Positions 34,853 through 43,015 of a DNA stretch of 64,000 nt are shown here, one piece after another (positions within the stretch are counted from its first letter, which is position 1; each line of letters opens with the position of its first letter). This DNA is from Sedimentitalea todarodis (GTDB taxonomy: Bacteria > Pseudomonadota > Alphaproteobacteria > Rhodobacterales > Rhodobacteraceae), in contig NZ_JASMWN010000012.1 of NCBI RefSeq assembly GCF_032595355.1, forward strand, positions 94,663 through 158,662, given 5' to 3'. Below the pieces are notes generated by a model. The model had not been told where the DNA came from, did not search any database, and saw only the letters and a program-made list of their open reading frames with translations. A program made the position numbers and the translations under genes.

Positions 34853-36019
34853 ATGGATGAGGCAACAGGCAACACGGACAATTCGATGATTCCCGGCATG
34901 ACCCTGAAACGATGGCAATCCGCCCTTCCCTTCTGGATCTCGTTCCTGCTGATCCCGATCGCCTGGATCAGCGCCATATATGGCGGCTGGACGGTGCTGC
35001 TCTTGCCGTTGGCGTCGTGGTACGTCTTTGCGGGTCTGGACGCGCTCACCGGGCTTGACCTCGAAAATGCCGATCCCCAAACACCGGAAGCAGACCTGAC
35101 TTGGTACAGCGCGCTCACAATTGTCTGGGTGCCCGCCCAGTTTGTCACCCTGTTTGGCCTGATCTGGTATGTCAGCGATGCGGATCATCTGTCGGTACTG
35201 GAAAAGCTGATGGTGTTCTTTGGCGTCGGGGTGATCACCGGAACAATCGGGATCAACTACAGCCACGAACTTATGCATCAACGGAGCCGTCTTGAACGGG
35301 CCCTTGCCGATCTCCTTCTCGCGATGGTGCTCTATTCGCATTTCCGCTCCGAACATCTGCTGGTGCATCATCGCTATGTCGGCACCCCGCGCGACCCGGT
35401 AACCGCGCGGTATAACGAGGGCTTTCTGCGGTTCTATCCACGGGTGCTGAAACAATGCCTGCTGTCGGCCGGCCGGGCCGAATGGGACAAGCTGGCCCGC
35501 AAGGACCTGCCATGGACCGATCCGTCAAACCCCTTCTTCCGCTACGGGGCGTTGCAGGTGGGAATGCTGACGCTGGCCTTCCTGCTTGGCGGGTGGGCCG
35601 GGATTGGACTGTTCCTGATGCAGGCTGGTGTCGCAATCTGGCAGTTGGAACTGGTCAATTACGTTGAACACTACGGGCTGACCCGGAAACACCTGGGCAA
35701 CGGCAAATACGAGCACGTGCAGCCCCGGCACTCCTGGAACGCGGCGCAGAAGGCATCAAATCGCCTGCTGATCAATCTGCAACGTCATTCCGATCACCAC
35801 TACAAACCCGACCGCCGGTTTCCTCTGCTGCAAACCTACGGCAAGGCCCAGGCTCCGCAATTGCCCTTTGGCTATCCGGTCATGACAATCGCTGCGATGA
35901 TTCCGCCCCTGTGGCGACGCGTCATGAACCCGCGTGTCAGACGCTGGCGGCAAGTCTACTATCCCGAAATCAGCGACTGGCGGCCCTACGACAAGGCCAC
36001 CAACCCGTTGCCGCGATAG
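34853..36019 (+). CDS. AlkB-type membrane diiron alkane hydroxylase
   Basis: Integral-membrane non-haem diiron monooxygenase of 388 residues. The three His boxes of AlkB are present: HELMH (138-142), EHLLVHH (167-173) and RHSDHH (near residue 312), as is the NYVEHYGL segment. Hydrophobic helices lie near 28-45, 46-66, 85-108 and 118-135. AlkB oxidises medium-chain alkanes at the terminal carbon using rubredoxin as electron donor. No rubredoxin gene is beside it, and marine Rhodobacterales often carry such a gene, so the natural substrate is unsure. It starts 6 bases after mutY. Confidence 0.88.
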   Translation: MDEATGNTDNSMIPGMTLKRWQSALPFWISFLLIPIAWISAIYGGWTVLLLPLASWYVFAGLDALTGLDLENADPQTPEADLTWYSALTIVWVPAQFVTLFGLIWYVSDADHLSVLEKLMVFFGVGVITGTIGINYSHELMHQRSRLERALADLLLAMVLYSHFRSEHLLVHHRYVGTPRDPVTARYNEGFLRFYPRVLKQCLLSAGRAEWDKLARKDLPWTDPSNPFFRYGALQVGMLTLAFLLGGWAGIGLFLMQAGVAIWQLELVNYVEHYGLTRKHLGNGKYEHVQPRHSWNAAQKASNRLLINLQRHSDHHYKPDRRFPLLQTYGKAQAPQLPFGYPVMTIAAMIPPLWRRVMNPRVRRWRQVYYPEISDWRPYDKATNPLPR

Positions 36020-36083
36020 CAACCAACGGATCCTTAACGCTTGTGCGCCAAGCTGGCGGCGCAACAACGTGGGGACTGTTGAC

Positions 36084-36488
36084 ATGCAATGCCGTATCGA
36101 ACCGGAAACAAATCCGTGCTGTCTGATTGTCGAAGACAGCGAGCGCGACCAACAGATGCTGAGGCGGGCCGTACGATATGCCCAAAGAGATATCAGGGTT
36201 CAGATCGCAAACACGCTCAAAGACGCCCGGCGCGCCCTGATAAAGCTTCCGGTTTCGCTCATCCTCATGGAAAACACCTTGCCGGATGGCCGAGGAGTCG
36301 AGCTGGCGCTGGAACTGTCACAACATGCACGGTTTCGGTGCATACCCGTCATCATCGCGACGGATTGGCCATCGCCTTTCATGTGGCACAAGGCCAAACA
36401 GGCTGGCGTGCGCCATGTCGTGGCAAAGGCAGACTTCGGACCAGCCCTGATTCGGGATGTTCTGAACATCGGCAGGGAATATGGCTGA
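36084..36488 (+). CDS. Single-domain receiver protein with Glu at the phosphorylation site
   Basis: A stand-alone CheY-like receiver of 134 residues with no output domain. The acidic pair is E17/D18 (LIVEDSE), the switch Thr is T93 and the conserved Lys is K115. The phosphoacceptor position, normally Asp in L-(I/L)-L-D-x-x-L-P-(D/G)-G, is Glu63 (LILMENTLPDG). A Glu there cannot be phosphorylated normally and may mimic the active state. The start at 36084 has GGGGA about 12 bases upstream; the frame extends back into the AlkB gene. Partners are unknown. Confidence 0.85.
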   Translation: MQCRIEPETNPCCLIVEDSERDQQMLRRAVRYAQRDIRVQIANTLKDARRALIKLPVSLILMENTLPDGRGVELALELSQHARFRCIPVIIATDWPSPFMWHKAKQAGVRHVVAKADFGPALIRDVLNIGREYG

Positions 36489-36809
36489 CAACGCGACCAG
36501 GACTTTGTGTGACATGCGGTTCCGCTGAAACAATCCGCCCTCAAGGCAAGGATTTCATTCAAACATTCACAACCACTCTGGACGCCTGCGAGCTTTCTGG
36601 ATTGGGCAACGGCAAACATCGCGCGCCCGTACTGGCAATGCGTGGCCGGCGCAAATCGGGGCCGCATGGGCGCGAACAGGAGCGCATTCATCCGGGCAAA
36701 GTGACCAAGACGACACCATTGCGCTTAACCAGATTTTGCAAAGTCTTACTATTCTCTGAACATTGCTGTAGTTTCTCCTCCAGAGTACTAGTAAAAAGAT
36801 CAGAGTCTA
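36489..36809. other. Intergenic region upstream of the Hint gene
   Basis: About 320 bases with no supported gene. A possible promoter (TTGCTG, 17 bases, TACTAG) lies shortly before the Hint gene, around 36764-36792. Frames crossing the region overlap the receiver gene in other phases and have no recognisable domain. Confidence 0.4.
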
Positions 36810-37799
36810 ATGCCCACCACATATACAGATCAGTTCTGGACGCTTGACCCTTTTTCCCCACCCGGTGCGGGAACGCTGCTGACCTTCACCGTCTACGATA
36901 TCATCGATCAGAATGACGATGATTTCCTGACGGGCGCTGGCGGCGATACCATCAACGGCATAGATATCACCCAAACCTATCTTGGCGATACGGTGACGGT
37001 GGACATCGGCGGCACGCCTGTAACCATTACTGGCGCCACCTTTTATCTTGCGAACGGCACCCAGGTCTTTACGCCGACTGATGGTACGGTGCTGCAAGAT
37101 GTAGACATCATCAGCGCAACGGGTGTTCCCAGCCAGTCGCCGGTCCCGGTCGCTTTGCTTCCCCCGCCCTGTCTCGTACGAGACACGCTGATCTCGACGC
37201 CTGAAGGGGAGCGCAAGGTTCAGGACCTGCGCGCAGGTGACAGAGTTCTCGATCTTGATGGTGTGCCGATGTCTTTGCGCTCGGTGATGAGCCGTTCGAT
37301 CCCCGCCAACGAGCTTCGTGCCTACCCCAAGCTGCGGCCTGTCCGTATTTGCGCAGGCGCATTGGGCAACGGGTTACCACATCGTGACCTGCTTGTTTCG
37401 CGTCAGCATCGCATGCTGGTGGCATCAAAAATCGTCGAGCGCATGTTTGCCGCCAAGGAGGTCCTGATCCCCGCGATCAAGCTGACCACCCTTCCTGGCA
37501 TCTATATCGACGAGAGCGTCGAAACGGTCGAGTATTTCCACCTGCTGTTTGATCGGCACGAAGTGATCCTGGCCGAATCCGCCCCGACCGAGAGCCTGTA
37601 TCTCGGCCGTGAGGCGCTCAAATCCGTGTCCGCAGAGGCGCGACAAGAGATCTATGCGATTTTCCCTGATCTCAAGGGCGCCGTGGCTGACCCGATCCCG
37701 GCCAGGCCGATCCCATCGGGCAAGCGCCAGAAAAAGCTGGTGGCGCGACACGCCGCCAACCAGAAGCCGCTCGTGCAACCCGAGTCGGCGCGCGCCTGA
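36810..37799 (+). CDS. Hint (hedgehog/intein) domain-containing protein
   Basis: A 329-residue protein with an N-terminal Asp/Gly/Thr-rich region (1-115) that includes one RTX-like turn (TGAGGDTING), then a Hint domain at about 121-265. The domain opens with PPPCLVRDTLISTPEGERKV, where Cys121 is the expected nucleophile, and includes LLVSRQHRMLV (His200). Hint domains cleave the peptide bond before their first Cys; this subfamily is abundant in Rhodobacterales, often on secreted proteins. No signal peptide is seen, so a type I secretion route is possible. The C-terminal tail is Lys/Arg rich. Function unknown. Confidence 0.82.
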   Translation: MPTTYTDQFWTLDPFSPPGAGTLLTFTVYDIIDQNDDDFLTGAGGDTINGIDITQTYLGDTVTVDIGGTPVTITGATFYLANGTQVFTPTDGTVLQDVDIISATGVPSQSPVPVALLPPPCLVRDTLISTPEGERKVQDLRAGDRVLDLDGVPMSLRSVMSRSIPANELRAYPKLRPVRICAGALGNGLPHRDLLVSRQHRMLVASKIVERMFAAKEVLIPAIKLTTLPGIYIDESVETVEYFHLLFDRHEVILAESAPTESLYLGREALKSVSAEARQEIYAIFPDLKGAVADPIPARPIPSGKRQKKLVARHAANQKPLVQPESARA

Positions 37800-37808
37800 C
37801 ACAGGCGT

Positions 37809-38669
37809 TTATTCCGCGGCCAACGGCATCCTGTCATGTCCGATCGCTGCGATCTCGGCAATCACACCGCGCATGATCAAACGGAACGGGTCGAAATTGG
37901 CATTCCGGCAGACCCGGCGTTCATCCATATAGAGCGCTCTGTCGATTTCGATCTGCACCGCATGCTGACGACGTGAAGGTCGGCCATAGGCCTGTGCCAC
38001 ATATGCTCCAGCAAACGGTGCATTGCGCGCAACCCTCAGTCCAGCCGCGGCAAACGCGGCTTCGATCCGGTCGACAATTTCACCATCCGCAGCGGCACCG
38101 AATCTGTCACCCAGCACAATTTCCGGAGAGTGACCGCGCGCGCGCGCTGCCCCTTCCATCGCCTCGTGCGGCATCGAATGGCAATCCACGAGAATCGCCT
38201 GACCAAAGTTTCCATGCGCCGCTTCAAGGAGTCGCTGGATCGCATTGTGATAGGGACGCCAATACCGGTCGATCCGGGTCCGCGCTTCGCCCATCGTCAG
38301 CTTGCCCGCGTAAATCGCCCGTCCATTTGACACGACACGCGGGATGACCCCCAGCCCTGACGCCACACGCGGGTTCTGACCCCGTCGGGTGGCTCCGAGA
38401 ATCAATGCAGGGTCAAGTTCGTCCGGGCTGCGGTTGAGATCCACATAGGCGCGTGGCACCCCCGCAACCAACAGGGGCGCGCCGAACTCCGGTGCCGAAT
38501 CGACCAGATCATGCACAAACGCATCCTCAGACGACCGAATCGCCACCCGATCCAGAATGCTCTGGCTCAGGAACTCCGGCGGATAGGTGCTGGCGCTGTG
38601 CGGCGACGCAAATACGACGCTGGACAGGCACTGGTCCGGTTCGGTCAGGTGAAAGGGCGAGTGGTCCAT
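37809..38669 (-). CDS. N-formylglutamate amidohydrolase family protein
   Basis: Metal-dependent amidohydrolase of 286 residues that in histidine degradation releases formate from N-formyl-L-glutamate. The family pattern is clear: VFASPHSASTYPPEFL near the N terminus, a conserved VDCHSMP in the centre and a late LNRS-type PRAYVDLNRSPDELD segment. No hut genes are in view, so the substrate may be another N-acyl amino acid. It converges with the Hint gene, 9 bases between stops. Confidence 0.88.
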   Translation of the reverse strand: MDHSPFHLTEPDQCLSSVVFASPHSASTYPPEFLSQSILDRVAIRSSEDAFVHDLVDSAPEFGAPLLVAGVPRAYVDLNRSPDELDPALILGATRRGQNPRVASGLGVIPRVVSNGRAIYAGKLTMGEARTRIDRYWRPYHNAIQRLLEAAHGNFGQAILVDCHSMPHEAMEGAARARGHSPEIVLGDRFGAAADGEIVDRIEAAFAAAGLRVARNAPFAGAYVAQAYGRPSRRQHAVQIEIDRALYMDERRVCRNANFDPFRLIMRGVIAEIAAIGHDRMPLAAE

Positions 38670-38723
38670 TGAGTCTCCTCGTTGCCTTCAACATAGACCG
38701 GAAAACTCTATTGCCAAAAGCCC

Positions 38724-38752
38724 TTGATCACGCTGACGACTCCTTTTATAGA
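38724..38752 (+). promoter_or_regulatory. Promoter of tRNA-Val and possibly rpmJ
   Basis: TTGATC (38724-38729), 17 bases, TATAGA (38747-38752), 65 bases before the tRNA. A GC-rich hairpin (GGCGCGG-GTTT-CCGCGCC, 38763-38780) lies in the leader. Confidence 0.7.
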
Positions 38753-38762
38753 CCCCGCTACC

Positions 38763-38780
38763 GGCGCGGGTTTCCGCGCC
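38763..38780 (+). repeat. Leader hairpin before tRNA-Val
   Basis: GGCGCGG, loop GTTT, CCGCGCC, followed by CCATTTTGTT. It resembles a terminator but nothing upstream on this strand needs one. It may be removed with the tRNA 5' leader. Confidence 0.4.
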
Positions 38781-38816
38781 CCATTTTGTTGGGGCAGGGG
38801 TCGTGCAGGTATTCAT

Positions 38817-38891
38817 GGGCGCTTAGCTCAGCGGTAGAGCACTTCGTTGACATCGAAGGGGTCACAAGTTCGAACCTTGTAGTGCCCACCA
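38817..38891 (+). tRNA. tRNA-Val (GAC)
   Basis: Cloverleaf of 75 bases with CCA encoded. The acceptor stem is GGGCGCT/AGTGCCC (one G-U pair), the D arm contains AGCTCAGCGGTAGAGC, the anticodon stem is CTTCG/CGAAG around TTGACAT (anticodon GAC), and the T arm contains GTTCGAA. Confidence 0.96.
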
Positions 38892-38968
38892 TGAATTCAC
38901 TGTCCCGGACGTTCCGGGGCACCCGCAACAGAGGCGCTGGCCCGCGCCGCAGGAACAGGAGAAGGACC

Positions 38969-39094
38969 ATGAAGGTCAGAAACTCGCTCCGCTCGCTCAA
39001 AAGCCGGCACCGTGACTGCCGGATTGTGCGTCGCAAAGGCCGCGTCTACGTGATCAACAAGACGCAGCCCCGGTTCAAAGCCCGTCAGGGCTAG
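38969..39094 (+). CDS. rpmJ: 50S ribosomal protein L36 (zinc-free type)
   Basis: Small basic large-subunit protein of 41 residues: begins MKVRNSLRSLKSRH and ends PRFKARQG, with a single Cys. The Cys4/His zinc site of the C+ form is absent, as is usual in alphaproteobacteria. The start has AGGAGAAGGACC immediately upstream. It lies 77 bases after tRNA-Val and is followed by a strong terminator, so one transcript may carry both. Confidence 0.95.
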   Translation: MKVRNSLRSLKSRHRDCRIVRRKGRVYVINKTQPRFKARQG

Positions 39095-39116
39095 AACCCG
39101 CTACAGCAGACAGACA

Positions 39117-39144
39117 ACCGCGCCCTAGCTGGCGCGGTTTTTTG
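39117..39144 (+). terminator. Rho-independent terminator of rpmJ
   Basis: ACCGCGCC, CTAGCT, GGCGCGGT followed by a T-run, 22 bases past rpmJ. Confidence 0.9.
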
Positions 39145-39161
39145 TTGGGGATCTCCGCGAC

Positions 39162-40418
39162 TCAGCCGTAGCGGGCAGCCGTCAGCCCATCAAACGAGAT
39201 TTCGGGCTTTTCGCCAAGAACCACATCGGCAACGGCGCGGCCCGAACCGCAAGCCATGGTCCAGCCCAGCGTTCCGTGGCCAGTGTTCAGGAAGAGGTTG
39301 TCAAACTTTGTTTCGCCCAGCACCGGCGTGCCATCCGGCGTCATTGGCCGCAGGCCGGTCCAGCCTTCGGCCTGACTCAGATCGCCACCCTTGGGAAACA
39401 GATCGCCGATCACATGTTTCACGGTATCGGTAGCGTGGGGGCCGAGCCGGTTGCTGTAGCCTGCGATCTCGGCAGTGCCCGCAACCCGGATGCGATCGCC
39501 CAGCCGGGTAATCGCGACCTTGTGGGTCTCGTCCATGAGGGTCGATTGCGGGGCCATCGCATCATCGATCACCGGCAGCGTCACCGAGTAACCCTTGACT
39601 GGATAGACGGGCAGCCGAATTCCGATGGGCTTCAGCAATCCCGGCGCGAAGCTGCCCAGCGCACAGACATATTTATCGCCGGTGATGCGCCCTGCCAGTT
39701 CGGTATCGACGCCTACAACCCGTCCGTTTTCGACGGCAATGCCGCGGATCGACTGGCCATACTGGAACTGCACGCCAAGCTCTGCCGCCTTTTCGGCCAA
39801 CGCCACGGTGAACATCCGGCAGTCTCCGGTCCGGTCCGCCGTCAAACGCAACCCACCCACGAACTTGTTGCGCACCTCTCCCAGTGCCGGTTCGACCGCG
39901 ATACAGGCATCGCGGCCCAGTTCTTCGAACGGGCTGTCAAACTCGGCGAGAATTTCCTGATCAGCGCGGGAGGCCTTCATCTGCTTGGCCGTTCGGAACA
40001 GCTGCAACGTACCCTGCGCGCGCCCGTCGTACTCGATTCCGGTTTCGGCGATCAGATCCGGCATTACGTCGCGGCTGTAGTTTGAAATCCGAACCATCCG
40101 GGACTTGTTGGTCCGATAGCTTTCTTCGTTGCAGTTGCGCACCATCTGAACGCACCATTTCCACATGGTCGGGCTGATCAACGGCCAGATGAACAGCGGG
40201 CGTCGCTTCATGAACATCCACTTCACCGCTTTTACCGGTATCCCCGGTGCGGCCCAGGGCGAGGTCATGCCATAAGACAGTTCTCCGGCATTGGCATAAC
40301 TCGTCTCAAGCCCGGGCCCGTCCTGACGGTCAAGTACGACAACTTCGGCACCGGCGCGCGCCAGATAGTATGCAGTCGTTACACCGATCACGCCTGCGCC
40401 CATTACGACAATTTTCAT
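39162..40418 (-). CDS. dadA: D-amino acid dehydrogenase small subunit DadA
   Basis: FAD-dependent dehydrogenase that oxidises D-amino acids (mainly D-alanine) to keto acids, feeding electrons to the membrane quinone pool. The 418 residues open with MKIVVMGAGVIGVTTAYYLA, the dinucleotide-binding motif, and continue LDRQDGPGLETSYANAGELS. The C-terminal LFLNTGHGTLGWTMACGSG is the second FAD-binding region. The frame is open upstream of 40418, but homology begins there. With alanine dehydrogenase at 59.7 kb it could serve alanine catabolism, though the genes are 19 kb apart. Confidence 0.94.
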   Translation of the reverse strand: MKIVVMGAGVIGVTTAYYLARAGAEVVVLDRQDGPGLETSYANAGELSYGMTSPWAAPGIPVKAVKWMFMKRRPLFIWPLISPTMWKWCVQMVRNCNEESYRTNKSRMVRISNYSRDVMPDLIAETGIEYDGRAQGTLQLFRTAKQMKASRADQEILAEFDSPFEELGRDACIAVEPALGEVRNKFVGGLRLTADRTGDCRMFTVALAEKAAELGVQFQYGQSIRGIAVENGRVVGVDTELAGRITGDKYVCALGSFAPGLLKPIGIRLPVYPVKGYSVTLPVIDDAMAPQSTLMDETHKVAITRLGDRIRVAGTAEIAGYSNRLGPHATDTVKHVIGDLFPKGGDLSQAEGWTGLRPMTPDGTPVLGETKFDNLFLNTGHGTLGWTMACGSGRAVADVVLGEKPEISFDGLTAARYG

Positions 40419-40591
40419 GGTATCCCATCCTGTCTGTCCCAAGTCTGGATCAGACCACAAAGGCGCCGGTTTACCAATCGGATTTATTTCCCCTTGGTCA
40501 CGGGGGCCAGAGGCACGGCGTAACATTTCCCTGAAATATCCCGAGTATTTCGCTCAGAAATCAGTTGCATCCAGATGTGAATCCTTTAATT

Positions 40592-40604
40592 GACTAAATC
40601 AGTC
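40592..40604 (+). promoter_or_regulatory. Possible iron-responsive operator (Iron-Rhodo-box-like)
   Basis: GACT, AAATC, AGTC: a short perfect dyad in an AT-rich stretch 45 bases before the iron-binding protein gene. Its form resembles the Iron-Rhodo-box predicted for IscR in Rhodobacterales; this is from memory and unconfirmed. Confidence 0.45.
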
Positions 40605-40648
40605 GGGAACACCCCGAAACCGATCCCAATCTAACAGGACTTTGCTTC

Positions 40649-41665
40649 ATGCTGAAATCATCCACCTGCATCAAAGCCGCCCTGCTTGCCACGATGGCCA
40701 GCACAGCCAGCGCTGAAGGCGAACTCAACCTTTATTCTTCCCGCCATTATGATACCGACGAACGGCTCTATTCGGACTTTGAGGAATCCACCGGAATCAC
40801 GATCAACCGCATCGAAGGCAAGGCCGACGAATTGATCGCACGGATGCAGGCCGAAGGCGCAAATTCCCCCGCTGATGTCCTTCTGACCGTGGATACATCG
40901 CGTCTCAAGCGGGCCAAGGACGCGGGTGTGTTGCAGCCAATCGACAGCGCCGAACTCGAAGCGCGCGTTCCCGGCTACCTTCAGGATGCTGACAACCAAT
41001 GGTTCGGCTTTTCACAACGCTCGCGCATAATTTTCTATGACAAGGCGGACGTGACCGCGCCCCCCATGACCTATGCCGATCTGGCCGATCCGAAACACAA
41101 GGGTCTCATCTGCATCCGCTCGTCTTCGAACACCTACAACCAGACCCTGCTGGCCTCGATCATCACCCACACCGACGAGGAAACCGCCAAGGCCTGGGCG
41201 CAGGGTGTGGTCGACAATATGGCACGTGCGCCACAGGGCGGTGACACCGATCAATTGCGCGGAATCGTGTCAGGCGAATGTGACATCGCCGTCGCAAACA
41301 CCTATTATTTTGCCCGCTCGATCCGCAAAGATGTAGACGGCCTGTCGGCGGAACGTGACATGATCGGCTGGGTGTTCCCCTCCCAGAATGCAGAAGGTGC
41401 GCACATGAACCTGTCGGGCGGCGGCGTCGCGGCCCATGCCCCCAACCGGGAAAACGCGGTCAAGTTCCTCGAATATCTGGCAAGTGATCAGGCACAGGAG
41501 TATTTCTCGGCCGGAAATGACGAATACCCCGCCGTTCCCGGTGTCGGCCTGTCGCCGGCCATCGCCGCCCTCGGCTTTTTCAAGCCCGATGACATCGACC
41601 TGTCTGAAGTGGCAGAAAACATTCCTGCGGCGCAGCGAATCTTTAACGAGGTGAACTGGAATTAG
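40649..41665 (+). CDS. Ferric iron ABC transporter substrate-binding protein (FbpA/FutA-like)
   Basis: Periplasmic ferric-ion receptor of 338 residues. The signal peptide (about 1-22, ending ASTASA) is followed by EGELNLYSSRHYDTDERLYS, the standard start of FbpA/FutA proteins, whose early His/Tyr bind iron. The late Tyr pair IAVANTYYFARS supplies further ligands. It is monocistronic, with a strong terminator. A matching permease (FbpB) lies at 44.6-46.3 kb on the other strand, and no ATPase gene is in view. Iron control is suggested by the upstream dyad. Confidence 0.92.
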   Translation: MLKSSTCIKAALLATMASTASAEGELNLYSSRHYDTDERLYSDFEESTGITINRIEGKADELIARMQAEGANSPADVLLTVDTSRLKRAKDAGVLQPIDSAELEARVPGYLQDADNQWFGFSQRSRIIFYDKADVTAPPMTYADLADPKHKGLICIRSSSNTYNQTLLASIITHTDEETAKAWAQGVVDNMARAPQGGDTDQLRGIVSGECDIAVANTYYFARSIRKDVDGLSAERDMIGWVFPSQNAEGAHMNLSGGGVAAHAPNRENAVKFLEYLASDQAQEYFSAGNDEYPAVPGVGLSPAIAALGFFKPDDIDLSEVAENIPAAQRIFNEVNWN

Positions 41666-41690
41666 TCCTTTCCACCATGACGAGAAAGAG

Positions 41691-41721
41691 CGGGTGCAAA
41701 GGTCAACTTTGCACCCGTTTT
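41691..41721 (+). terminator. Rho-independent terminator after the iron-binding protein gene
   Basis: Perfect 11-base stem CGGGTGCAAAG, GTCAA, CTTTGCACCCG followed by TTTTC, 26 bases past the stop. Confidence 0.9.
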
Positions 41722-41919
41722 CTATAGGAAAACCGCCAGATGCAGCCTGCTGCATGGATTCTTTTCTGTGGATCTGCCAGAATAGAGGTAAGGAAGACCG
41801 GTATACGAAGCAGGCAGGAAATGTGGCAGCCTGCGCAGAGTTGACGAGTTTCAAATCGGCTTCGATTTCCCTGCGGGCAAGGCTCGCGACCATTTAGAAT
41901 TGATCAGGATCCATTTCAG

Positions 41920-42813
41920 ATGCCCCTTGCCTGCGTTCTGATATCTGACATCACCGGCAGCACCCAGCTTTATGAGACGGCAAGCAACCAGTCCGCGCTT
42001 GAACAGGTCAGCAAGGTGTTGGCGAGAATGCGGCAGATCATCGAAGCCGCAGGAGGCGAATGCGTCAAATCCCAGGGCGATGATGTGTTGAGCTTTTTCG
42101 AAACCTCTGAACAGGCGTTTCAATCCGCATGGGCAATGCTCAACGAAAACTGGCCTGCGGGGCTGTCGGTGCATATGGGCACCTATTTTGGCGAAATTCT
42201 CAATCATGAGAACGACATTTACGGCAGTGCCGTCAACACGGCGGCACGGCTCTCATCGCTGGCCAAGCCGGGCGAAATCCTCGTGGGCGACCGGGGTTAC
42301 GATGATCTGTCGGCTGAAAGCAAGGCGCGTTTGCTGATGATCGGAGAAATCCAGTTGCGCGGCAAGGCCAGCCCCACGCGTGTCTATTCCTGTTCGGTGA
42401 CCGAACTTAGCGAACAGACCGTGATTTTTGGTGGCGCAAGCAAGGAACGGGGTCGCGGCACCGAGTTGGCCGATCTGCAACTGAACGGCAAGACATGGCA
42501 GATCAGCGAAGGCGAAAGCCTGACGCTCGGGCGATCTTCCGACTGCGATATCGTCCTGAAACCGGCCTGGGTTTCGCGCAAGCACGCGGCGTTGTCGATC
42601 CGGCGCGGACAGCTAGAGTTCACCGATCACAGCAGTTCAGGCAGCCTGATCCGCATGGCCAACGGCAGCGAAGTCACGCTGCACCGTCGCGCAACGCTCC
42701 TGAACGGCAGCGGCGCGATATACCTGGGGCCTGGCACCCATATCGATGATGATTGCTGTATCCGCTTTACCACCCACGATCTTGCTCTGGTGCAGCCCAA
42801 ACAGGCAGTCTGA
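41920..42813 (+). CDS. Class III adenylate/guanylate cyclase with FHA domain
   Basis: Soluble 297-residue protein joining a class III nucleotide cyclase (about 1-165) to an FHA phosphothreonine-binding domain (about 185-280). Cyclase metal ligands D10 (SDITGST) and D54 (GDDVLSFF), the base-reading K50 and D99, and transition-state residues N106 and R110 (VNTAARL) are all present, so it should be active, with Lys/Asp favouring ATP. The FHA has LGRSSDCDIVL and the SRKHAAL core. No membrane segment. It likely makes cAMP under control of a phosphorylated partner. Monocistronic. Confidence 0.9.
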   Translation: MPLACVLISDITGSTQLYETASNQSALEQVSKVLARMRQIIEAAGGECVKSQGDDVLSFFETSEQAFQSAWAMLNENWPAGLSVHMGTYFGEILNHENDIYGSAVNTAARLSSLAKPGEILVGDRGYDDLSAESKARLLMIGEIQLRGKASPTRVYSCSVTELSEQTVIFGGASKERGRGTELADLQLNGKTWQISEGESLTLGRSSDCDIVLKPAWVSRKHAALSIRRGQLEFTDHSSSGSLIRMANGSEVTLHRRATLLNGSGAIYLGPGTHIDDDCCIRFTTHDLALVQPKQAV

Positions 42814-42916
42814 ACCCGTTCGCCACATTCGCCTGTTCCTCGGCACATTGCCGACAACGAATCCGGTTTGCCTCGCCTCGCCGCTGCGCTAGGGCTGGGG
42901 CAACATGGAGGGGCAG

Positions 42917-43015
42917 ATGTCAAAGATTACCGTTTTCGACGTGAACAGGATCATCATGGTTCAGGACCGCGCAGCTCCGACAATTGTTGCCCTGACATGT
43001 ATGGGATGGCGATGA
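42917..43015 (+). CDS. 32-residue small ORF coupled to the COG0523 GTPase
   Basis: ATG at 42917 follows an excellent ribosome site (GGAGGGG, 4 bases upstream). The frame encodes 32 residues (MSKITVFDVNRIIMV, then a tail ending CMGWR). Its stop overlaps the GTPase start as TGATG, the classic coupling arrangement. No family is recognised. It may be a leader peptide controlling the GTPase or a real small protein. The Shine-Dalgarno and overlap are visible; function is inference. Confidence 0.5.
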   Translation: MSKITVFDVNRIIMVQDRAAPTIVALTCMGWR

